Below the pieces are notes generated by a model. The model searched no databases, was not told the origin of the DNA, and worked only from the letters and a program-made list of their open reading frames with translations. Position numbers and translations under genes: made by a program. Shown piece by piece: positions 36,601 through 48,600 of a DNA stretch of 64,000 nucleotides. The stretch lies in the NCBI GenBank assembly GCA_030141605.1, contig JAQGDQ010000060.1, positions 248,001 through 312,000 on the forward strand. The letters run 5' to 3'. This stretch comes from Tubiluchus corallicola (taxonomy: Eukaryota; Priapulida; Priapulimorpha; Priapulimorphida; Tubiluchidae). Positions within the stretch are counted from its first letter, which is position 1; every line of letters starts with the position of its first letter.

Positions 36601-39600
36601 GTGTTTTAACTACAAATTTATTTATTATTTATAATTTTACGCGTGCAGTCCCCATAAATGAGGTTTTTCTTTGCACAGAGTACAGTACATAGAATTAAAA
36701 ATATAATAAATAATCAATATAAAAATAAACAACATCCTAATTAATATTACATAAAAGTATGGTTATAAAACTTGATACATTTAAAAGAAAATGAAATACA
36801 TTGTAACTAACGACAATTTATAAGTAATTTTAAGTAATTCCCTGAATTTTCTTTTTAAATATATTTCAAATTTTGTATTTAATTCGGTTTTGCTCGCATA
36901 TTGATTGTAATGTTTGATTGTCCTGGCTATAAATCGTCTTGTACTAGAATTTGATTTTGCAGTAGGAATAAAAAGTAAATTTGACTGTCTAGTAAAAGTG
37001 ATTTATCAAAATTTGAAGTTGAAAATTTAACTAATACTATGGCCGGTGCTAAATGTGTAGTATTGACTTATTTCCACACAGTGGCATGTATGTGTTTTCT
37101 TAATAAATGTAGACATGTTTGCTTGTCTACAAAGAATGTAAAGTAAACTGTATACATTTATTTATATGTATCCAATTATAATTGTTTATAGCCTTTTGTA
37201 AATTGTCATGATTTGCCATTTTGCAGGCGCCTCTGAGATGCAAGCCTCGCAAGCTTTTCCCCGAACAGACGGACCTCCGGTGGGGCCTCCTCTGGGACAC
37301 AAGGAGGAGAAAAAGCAGCATAGGAAATCAGCACTCTTTGGATTCATGCATAAAAAGAAGCCTGCAAAAGTAAGCGTTTATGTTTTACCTGATCAAGATG
37401 TAAATGTCCTAATAAGCCTTTTCACAGTTTCGTTGCTCACATTTGCTGTAGGTCATAGGTTAAGTGAACCCCAGCAATGCGTCTTAACTACAACCGTTAC
37501 GTGATGTGTGGGTAAAGCAAAGCCGTCTGCAGTAACTTCAATTGTTTTACATAGGCTTTACTTAATTATGCATTAGTCTGTGCATAGAGTGATTCACTAG
37601 CAAGATCATGATTAAGAACAAAAAATGAACTAGGTAAGGTTCTAGCCAGCTGTTAGAACTGTTACTATTACAATAGCATGAGTGCGAGGCGTTGTCACGT
37701 GTGCCTAAATGCATTGTCTGGTACAGTTGACCTTTAACCTTTTCGTGATCGTCATCAATCACCAAAACTGTGAAAAGGCTTATTGTGGTTGTAAAAATAT
37801 TAAAAATATATTATTAGCCCGAAGCATCAGTAGTGTGAACTGAACATTTATTATTGGATGCATCACATGAATCAGATCATTAGTAAAAATCATTAGACCC
37901 ACAATCTGTGCATTATTTATGCCATAAAAGGTGCTATGACCATTGACCAGTGACAGTTCGTTGTGTTGTCGTTTTGGGAATATCAGTCTGAAAAGGACAG
38001 CCCAAGGACAGGGCCTGATTATCCTATAGGCTAGCTTAATCTGCAGCCTAGGGGCGCTCAAGCTTTGATAATATTTGGTAAAAAAAATCTGTTTTTCATT
38101 ACGGCTATGTTAAAATATGTGCTGATTTGGTTTGCAATAAATACTAAAGTAGAGGTATTTCTTAAAGAATATTTGTATTAGCAAACATTTTAGTTTATTT
38201 AAAGAATTTGCAATAAGCTCACTTCAAGCTGTGTAAATGTCGCTAAAATATATCACGTGTAAAAATATTTCATAGGCACAAGCAAGGTGTCTTCGCCTGA
38301 ATTTCATTATCGTGAGCGCCCCCAAGATTTTGAGGAATAGAATTCCGCACTTTTTAGCTAGCTGTTTGATTACAATATATAAGTGGAACTACAGACTCAT
38401 GCTTTGAAACCAATGTAAAGTAAAAGTAAAGTAAAAAAAATTACTTGTCTCAGAATGTTACAAAATAAACATAAACAAAAGCTAAAAACTAAAATAAAGA
38501 CGGAAAAGAGATGGGGTGGCGAAAAGACCAAGGGTCACCAAGTCAACCACCCCTATCCAAACTGAAGAAAATTAAATGACCTGTCAAGTAAGGCATGTAC
38601 AAATGAAAATAATCAGCAACTTTACAAAAATAAAAAAATGAGGCAACAAGTTCAAATGAGTTTAAATTTAGAAACAGTAAATAAATTTGGCAATGAGAAG
38701 AGACAAAATTTAAATTAGCAAACAAAACGGAAAATTTAGACTCATCAAAAACAAAACTAATAATTACATATAAATCAAGAACTCAAACCAACATAAGAAG
38801 AAGAAAAAATGAAGCAATGTCAAGTCATGAGTATATCATCACCAGGTCAAGTAAAATCATCGCCTGGTCAAGTAAAATCATCGCCAGCTCAAGTAAAATC
38901 ATCACCAGGTCAAGTAAAATTATCGCCAGGTCAAGTAAAATCATCGCCAGGTCAAGTAAAATCATCGCCAGCTCAAGTAAAATCATCGCCAGGTCAAGTA
39001 AAATCATCGCCAGGTCAAGTAAAATCATCGCCAGGTCAAGTAAAATCATCACCAGCTCAAGTAAAATCATCGCCAGGTCAAGTAAAATCATCACCAGGTC
39101 AAGTAAAATCATCGCCAGGTCAAGTAAAATCATCGCCAGGTCAAGTAAAATCATCGCCAGCTCAAGTAAAATCATCGCCAGGTCAAGTAAAATCACCGCC
39201 AGGTCAAGTAAAATCATCACCAGGTCAAGTAAAATCTTCGCCAGGTCAAGTAAAATCATCGCCAGGTCAAGTAATGCTTTTGCCAAATATGGTGTCGAGA
39301 AACGCTAGTAAATTTTGCACGAGTATTGCAATACATATTTAATGTTGCCTTATAAACGTTTAGAAAAATGTTGCGTGTCAGTTTATCTCGTAGACATTTT
39401 ATAGTTCTGATGGGTGTAGTAAAGAAAGTATATTCGTGTGAATCCATAATTCATGCATGTGTCTCGAGCGTGCTGAAAATGTTAGATTATTGTAAGAACA
39501 TTTAACAATTTGCACTCGAGGGGTTTTTGTGGCTTGTAATGAAAATGGTTAGTTAGCTATTTTACTGCACTGCTTTCAGGTTGGAACAATGCTACATGCA

Positions 39601-42600
39601 GATACTGTTATAGTATAGAGATTTCGATTTTACTAATTCACTGTATGCACATTCATTAGAATACTTCTATATGCGTATTTTTTTCTTGTTGTGTTAAGAT
39701 GTGCAGTTATGTAAAAAAACATGCATACGATGTTCAGTTCAGCCATTATTTGTGCCATGCAAAGATTCAGTTTGACTGAAATTTTTTCTGTCATTCCAAG
39801 ATTCAGTTCGACGACCATTTTTTGTGTCATTCCAAGATTCAGTTCGACGACCATTTTTTGTGTCATTCCAAGATTCAGTTCGACGACCATTTTTGTGTCA
39901 TTCTAAGATTCGGTTCGACGACCATTTTTTGTGTCATTCCAAGATTCAGTTCGACGACCATTTTTTGTGTCATTCCAAGATTCAGTTCGACGGCTATTTT
40001 TTGTGTCATTCCAAGATTCAGTTCGACGGCTATTTTTTGTGTTATCTCTTTTTCTTCTCTGTATCGACGTTACATAGCAGTGTACTAAAGCAGCATGTTT
40101 TTGAAATCCCTTTATTTTTGTGTGTAATGTAAAATGGAATTTAATATTGTTATCATATTAAACATTGCACTTGAAATACAGTTTACTGCCGTGCTATAAA
40201 ATATGTTGGCAAGCATTGCAGTTTTACTTGGTTCGTGTTTATTTACACATGAGCTGCTTGCCTGTAGTTTCATGTCAAGGTTTTTAGACTGGTGTTTGTA
40301 AGGGAAACTCGACTAGCCATTTTAGGGAGTGCACGCGTTGTCAATTCATCCTGCAATTGCATGAGTAATACATGTAACTCACCTTCATGGTGAGTAAACC
40401 CTGATTTCCATTATTAGTTGTTGGTTTACTCTCCTCCTAATATACCGACTAGTATTAAAATAGGAGGTTTCTAAATCAAGTTTTGTTTGAAACTGTTTAC
40501 ATTATTTGCGCTCACTAATGATTCCGGTAGCGAGTTCCACAGTATTACTTCAGCTTGTGAAAAACTATACCGATACGTTTCAGTATTAACCCTATGCTTG
40601 TACAATTTAACACTATGCCCACGTGTAATGCTTCTATTGAGTGTAAAAAACTGGCTTGCATTGATGTCATTAAATCCCTTGAGAATCTTGAACATTTGAA
40701 TAAGTCTCCCCCTACATCTTCTTGCAAAGAGTCGATACAAGTCTAATTTTTGCGAATAAGAGTTCATGACCTATGATCATGTCCACAGCTCCTGCTTTTT
40801 GAACCTAGAGTGTAACTAATAATTACTTGATACTTGCTCTGTAGCAATGTTAAATGATTGTCTAATCTTTTATTAGGCTGTTTCTGCCATGAAAATGTTA
40901 GATTTATTAGGTTCCATGGTCTATTTTGGACACATTTGATGATCCGAGAGATGCACTATTTTACTGGAAATAATTGGTTATGGACGTAATAAACACTCAC
41001 GTGCCTATCAAAGAAAGGCAAGTGACAAAGGAGAGGCAACCCGAATGACTCAATGAGGACATATGATCAGAAGAAGAGATTCTTTCAAAAAGCAAGGCCA
41101 CCATAAGGAGACAAGAATCCAATTGAACAGTTGTATCACTAATGCAAAGGCTAATTATTACAACAGGCTATTTGAAAATAACAAGGACGATATGAAAGAA
41201 ATTTAACGATTTTCAAATGCACTGATACAAGCATTTAATTATCTGTCAGGTCAACACGTTTGTGTGCCAAAGTTGTTGCTGCGAAAGTTTATGAAACTAA
41301 AACTCAACAACACTCATTTGAACAATTTTGGATTAATCTTTGATGGAAGTGTGTAAAATATGCCATGTAAAAGATTGTCCTAAGTCTACGTGCGAGCTTC
41401 CTCATTAATAAAGGTCATTCTAAGGTCACAAGCGAGAGCCATGGGCCCATGGTGCAGTCAGAGAGAATTTGTGAATCTCATGTTGTTTAGATACCAAAAA
41501 ATTACTGGCTGTATCATCTTGACTTTTAAAGCTTTTCATCAATAACTTCCCAATTTATCAAGGAGAATTTGTGAATCTCATGTTGTTTAGATACCAAAAA
41601 ATTACTGGCTGTATCATCTGACTTTTAAAGCTTTTCATCAATAACTTCCCAATTTATCAAGGAGAATTTGTGAATCTCATGTTGTTTAGATACCAAAAAT
41701 TACTGGCTGTATGCAAAATTTAAACAGATGGCCAGCATGACAGCACAAACAAACAATCTTTGAAATATAACCAGCATTTAGACCACATATTGTAATATGT
41801 GCATATTTACTGTGCAATACTTGTTTTATTTGCATATGTATACAAACACCGCTTGCGCGATGTACTTAACCTGTTTAGATAAACATGATATATTAGTGAC
41901 TTGTGTAATCGTGCTAATGTACTGTACTAAAGTGTACACATCCAACTTGCTGTTAGCCTTGTTGACAACTGAGGACTTGGCCTTGCTGACCTGTTTTATG
42001 AATTTCTGTTTCACCTTCAGTGCAATAATTTTTATGATTTATAGCCCTAGGAAATATTAAAAATCAATAACTTAGCGTGTACGTAGTAGCTCAGTTCAGT
42101 AGGATGTGCTATAACTCAAATGTAAGGAAATGTCATGGCTGTGGATGATTCATAGTCACTGTATTTTAAATCCAACTTACTAGAACATGCATTTTTGTTT
42201 TTATATGGGGTATGCAAAGTTTATATGTTTACTACTTACTAGAACATGCATTTTTGTTTTTATATGGGGTATGCAAAGTTTATATGGTTACTACTTACTA
42301 GAACATGCATTTTTGTTTTTATATGAGGTATGCAAAGTTTATATGTTTACTACTTACTAGAACATGCATTTTTGTTTTTATATGAGGTAGGCAAAGTTTA
42401 TATGTTTACTACTTACTAGAACATGCATTTTTGTTTTTATATGAGGTAGGCAAAGTTTATATGTTTACTACTTACTAGAACATGCATTTTTGTTTTTATA
42501 TGGGGTAGGCAAAGTTTATATGTTTACTACTTACTAGAACATGCATTTTTGTTTTTATATGGGGTGGGCAAAGTTTATATGTTTACTACTTACTAGAACA

Positions 42601-45600
42601 TGCATTTTCGTTTTTATATGGGGTATGCAAAGTTTATATGTTTACTACTTATTAGAACGTGCATTTTTGTTTTTATATGGGGTATGCAAAGTTTATATGT
42701 TTACTACTTATTAGAACATGCATTTTTGTTTTTATATGAGGTAGGCAAAGTTTATATGTTTACTACTTACTAGAACATGCATTTTCGTTTTTATATGGGG
42801 TAGGCAAAGTTTATATGTTTACTACTTACTAGAACATGCATTTTTGTTTTTATATGGGGTATGCAAAGTTTATATGTTTACTACTTACTAGAACATGCAT
42901 TTTTGTTTTTATATGGGGTATGCAAAGTTTATATGTTTACTACTTACTAGAACATGCATTTTCGTTTTTATATGGGGTATGCAAAGTTTATATGTTTACT
43001 ACTTATTAGAACATGCATTTTTGTTTTTATATGGGGTATGCAAAGTTTATATGTTTACTACTTATTAGAACATGCATTTTTGTTTTTATATGAGGTAGGC
43101 AAAGTTTATATGTTTACTACTTACTAGAACATGCATTTTCGTTTTTATATGGGGTAGGCAAAGTTTATATGTTTACTACTTACTAGAACATGCATTTTTG
43201 TTTTTATAGGGGGTATGCAAAGTTTATATGTTTACTACTTACTAGAACATGCATTTTTGTTTTTATATGGGGTATGCAAAGTTTATATGTTTACTACTTA
43301 CTAGAACATGCATTTTCGTTTTTATATGGGGTAGGCAAAGTTTATATGTTTACTACTTACTAGAACATGCATTTTTGTTCTTATATGGGGTATGCAAAGT
43401 TTATGTGTTTACTACTTATTAGAACATGCATTTTTGTTCTTATATGGGGTATGCAAAGTTTATATGTTTACTACTTACTAGAACATGCATTTTCGTTTTT
43501 ATAGGGGGTATGCAAAGTTTATATGTTTACTACTTACTAGAACATGCATTTTTGTTCTTATATTGGGTATGCAAAGTTTATGTGTTTACTACTTATTAGA
43601 ACATGCATTTTTGTTTTTATATGGGGTATGCAAAGTTTTGTGTGCAGCAGCAATGTTAAAACATTGTGGAATTTTGCGTTTGCTTGTGTGTGCAAAGTAT
43701 CGCCGAGCACACTCGTAAAATCAAGGAGCAATCATGACTGCTTGTGTTTGCAGATATCCCCCCCCCCCCTGTCTCTAGATTTTACTCACTAAGATTCAGA
43801 AAAGACAGTGCCTAGATAGTGTCTAGTTGTACTTGTTTATCTCATTTAATTCTTATTTTCCAGACAGCAAAACAGCTAAATATGCTTCATGCTTTCAGGT
43901 TTCAGTCACAGTTGCTGGTTGTTGCACACTCGGTTCCTGTTCTCCTCTTAGAGATACTTATAATTCACCACATTGATTTTATTTGCTTACCGGCCCCAAA
44001 AATTCATAATCTGGCTCTGAATACTCGAGGCTACATTTTTCTTATAATTTTTGGACATATTATAGTTTAATTTTATGTTTTTCACTGTCGTATAATAATT
44101 CTTTATTCATATTGGGCAGATAATTTCTGAAATGAAAGTTATTTAATTCGTACTGTCATTTTCCTAGATCACAATTGATGAGCACGTGCAGCACCAGTCC
44201 TTACAGAACTCAGTAAAGAAGACACTCAGCCCTCCGCCAGGCGGCATCGCTGTGCTACCGAAAGAAGTAGAGATGCCGCCACTTGTGAAAGTAAATCAAC
44301 CGATGATTAACCAGCCTGTAACCAGCAGACAAAATGTAAAGCATGGGAAGAAGAGAATGGCGCCAAAACCACCAGAAACTACGGTATGCAAAACTGTATT
44401 CATTTATACCAATGATGCTTAGGATTGCTAACAATAATGATATGTATTGATAATTATCATACCGATTATCCTATCTGTATGGGAAATTTGTTTTTAAAAT
44501 GTCGTATCGATATTAATCTAGATATCGTTCACGTATGAAATTTGGCATGTATCATTGCTTATCGTTTACCTTTATAAAATCCCTTCACTTTTCTTTTTTA
44601 TTAATTGTCCTCCGTAATTATGCAAAGAAGCGACTAAAAAGAATTATTTGAATTATAAGCTTGTAAGGTGTTGCATCATTTTCTTGTACTTTTGCCTGGC
44701 AATAGCGGCTATCTTCGTTCTAAATCATGCTGCAAAGTATAGAGACCCTTTTATTCACTTTGATACTGATGCGCAGGTGTCAAATACACTCCACCGTATC
44801 TTTAATGTCACTTTCCTAGTAATGTGCAGCTCAAATAGATTAATTTTTTCATTGCAGTAATATGTTTACCTGTCGCAGCTTGCTTATGTATGAATCATTA
44901 TGTTGAACAAACTTGTGTTTCATAACTACCAGCCATTTAAGTATACAGCATTGAACACACTTAATAATTTTAATTATTAATGATATTTTTCTGTTGCATA
45001 AATTGTTTAACTTCAGTATCATTTTCATCGTTCAAAATAATTTACCTTGTCATTGTATCATTTAAAAAATAGTTTATCATTATTGTTAGTTGGAAAAACT
45101 ATCGTATTGTATCACCAAATTTATATCATTTAACATCCCTAAAGCTCCTTTAGTTTAGAATGCTTGGTTTCATTTTTAATGACTTATTTTGCACCCGTTT
45201 TCTTGATTGACCAATTTATAATCAAAACAGGCGTGTATCGATGTCTTTATACATTTACAGTCATCGTCGGACGTTCGACAGAAAAAGACCGAGCACTCCA
45301 GACAGAGTTCAGCGTCCAGCACGTCCAGTGGCTATCACGAGCTTTCTACAAGCCCGATGTCCGCATCCCATTCTCCGGATAGTGTGATCAGCAGCAACAG
45401 AGACTCCAGTTGTGAGTCAGAGGAAGGCCTTGAAAGGTAAGATGCAATACAGGTAGAAAGAAGGATTACGATAAAATGCCGTCCTATTTACACAGAGTAA
45501 GGAGCATACCCGCGGATTATGATATACGGTTTAAATATGAAAGACACCTTATGGCTTGTGGATTATGGGTTGCTGTTTACGCCTTTTTCTATGTGACGTA

Positions 45601-48600
45601 GTCCTAATTATGACAATTACTAATCACTAGTCAGTGTCTCTTCTCAGCAATTTCTCTTCAGAAAAGTACTGGACATGTTATACTTCAATTTGATATTGTT
45701 CGTTGTAGTATAATAATTTTAGATCTTGATCACTCTAACAGAAATCAGAAATTGGAAGTTCTTCACTGCAAAAGTGAAGTTTCGTGATTTTTCACTGTAA
45801 CAAATAATTGAATCTTCTCTGTAAGTTTTGTAGAGAAGTATTATTGTTGTAACTGTAAGTTTTAGTTGGCCTATCTCTGTATTTGAGCTGGTATATTTTC
45901 TTTCCATTTCTGATAATGTTTGTAGAGAATATTTCGGCAATGAACTTTTTAAAAGATGTTAACTGTGCGCAGTTTATAAGCAAACTATTTTACGTCCAAA
46001 ATAATGTATTTTGAATGATGCGTAAAGAATTTTATTTCAAAACTTAATGTGTCAGTACTTCTTTGTTTTGTTTTAAACATCAACTCTATTTGTGATAAAC
46101 ATGTAGGTCTTTTGCTATTAAATCAAATACCTGTCTCCTCTGATTTGTAAAATCATTCCTCACTTTCTTGTACGATTTGCAATGACACACGATCAGTCTT
46201 TCGTTATTGATTCAATTTGTAAAAGTGACTTACTCAGACCTCAGATCTGGCACATAGCGTTAAAAGTGTAATGGTTTTGGCGTAATTTATTTAACTTGGA
46301 TAGCGAGCATACATAGTTTATGAGAAGTTTGACTGCTTTTACTATGCTGTAATTGTTTTTAGGTGTAATTGGTATTTTGTTTGTTATATCTGTCGTTAGC
46401 AAAAGTTGTTTGTCAACAGTTATTATAACGTAAGTCGCTAATCAAACACAGAGTGGTGAAAGAGTTATAGTTTCGGGTTGTTGAAATCTGCACGATTCAG
46501 GAAATGTTTTCTAAGTGATTTATAAATTTTTCTAAAATTTAAGACGGATTAAAGTGTTTGCTTAATTTGTTTGCAACAGACGAATTCGGAAAAGTGCAAC
46601 ACAACCGTAATTGATACCGACAGGTTTGCCGCAAATGGTTCATGTGAAACTTTCCAGTCGCATTTGTTTGTGTATTCATGCAGTATAATTGGATAGTTGA
46701 ATTACATTAAATTTACAGCTCGAGAAAACCCTTCATTTACGCAAAGCTTAAAAAATTCGTTTTGAAATTTATATCACTTACCTACTGTGTTTTTGCATAC
46801 AGGGCTTGTGTCTGCAGTAGCGCTGTATAAGTCCTATGGATTTAAGCACCTGCGATGATCGGTAGATTATGACGATAAGACATTTGAAACAAGTTTAGGC
46901 AACACTGAGTAAAGTTTGAAAACGTAATCAGAGCATTCGTAGTGCACACGCCACAAACTAAGTAAAATTTTATATTACTGTATCTTGTCAACAAGATTAA
47001 AAATACGTTTTTGGTTAGTGAGTGGCGCACCCTGGAAATGAGTCAACGACTCGTTGATGAAATTATTTTAAATAATCATGTTATATGACGTCATGTAATG
47101 GTGCAGTCGGAACAGGGTCGCGGGGAATTTAAAATGAAGGCAAACAAAAAAAACTTTCAACGCGAGTACGATGTACACATAAAATTGGTATAAAGTAATA
47201 CAGGTTTTAAGGCGATTTTTCTGAAACCTACTTCAAGTGCCCCTTTTCTTGTCCTTTTAAGCTGTCGGAAATTGTTTTAATACCAATTTTTAGCTTCCTT
47301 TAGCGTTGTACACTAATCAGTCAAAGTTACAGTACTGACTTTCATTGACACTTTTGTCAGTATCACATTAAGTCATTTCAAAATCTGTCAGATTCATTAA
47401 TACGCTAATTGTGTGTGACCTAAAGTTTTTCTGGAGTTAACTGACACTATTAAATGTAATTTTAATATTTTGTTCAATTAGACATGAAATCAAATGTCTT
47501 TTCTACAGAAATGCATTATTAGGTGGGAAACTTGAACATTTATGGTATTAGCATTTTCCCAAATTAGCAGATAGCCAACAATGTCATTAATTAATTATGT
47601 CCATGACTGCCAGAATTTCTATAAACCATTGCAGTTTGTTTTACCAATTATCACCCATTGCTGGTAATGTGTAGAAAGTATTGATAACATATGTATCCCC
47701 CCTACTGTCACGGGTATAGGTGGCGCTGCACGATTGTGTGCTACGAGAAGGACATCTCGGGCCAGCTGTTTTATCCTGGGTTGGTAGCTTAGGTGGTAAA
47801 GCGTGGGAGTGCTAATCCTAGGTCTCTGGTTCAAATCCCTACTAGTCCACAATGTTTCGGTGTCTCTAATGTTTATTGGTAAAATAAACCACAATGGCTT
47901 ACAGGGCCTATTTCAGCCTAAGCGAGGCCCGGGGAAGTGGGGGGGGGGGGCGAAATGGAGCGGGCGCCCAGAAAATTTTTGAACTGCTAAAACGCCAGAG
48001 AAGCAGAAAAGCATTTTCGAAGAGAAAATATGGAGTTAAATATACAGTTGTTAAAGGAAAGAACAATTGCAAGAAAAACTGCTTTATTCTCAAGACCAGT
48101 CCTTAATACTTGTCAAATAGTCAAATCAAAAACAACATCTTTGCAATATGTAATACCGTACTCTCACTTTTGTACAAGCCGGTGTTAGAAATTCCGAAAT
48201 TGAAAACAGCTGAACATTGGCACCGAGCCGCACAAGGCAAACGGCGCGCGTGCGGCAACAGAGAGAGAGGGAGAGAAGAGGCAGTATGTTCGCATAAACC
48301 AAAAAAAGTTACCTCGGCGCGAGGCCCCCTGGAGGGTGAGGCCCCGGGGAAGTATCCCCACTTCCCCCCTTGAAATAGGGCCTGATGGCTTATAAAAATT
48401 CTGGCAATCACAGTCATAATTAATTAATGAAAACTGAATGTTGCTTTAGGGATTTGAAACTCGACTTGAAAAAACATTCTTGGGCTTTCGTCCAAACTGA
48501 AAACTTGAGATTTGGGACACCAGGATTCTTCCCACCCCAATCCCAGTTCCTCCTTGTCTTCATTATTGTTGACTTCTACTAATTGAGGTGTGTTTTACCA

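Noticed and set aside
45164-45382. Plus frame ending in V-R-I-P-F-S-G as an alternative COBL exon
   Set aside because: It reads exon 6 in the wrong phase; the serine-rich frame links exons 5 and 7 correctly.
47781-47852. Functional tRNA-Ser gene
   Set aside because: Poor T stem and no long variable arm.
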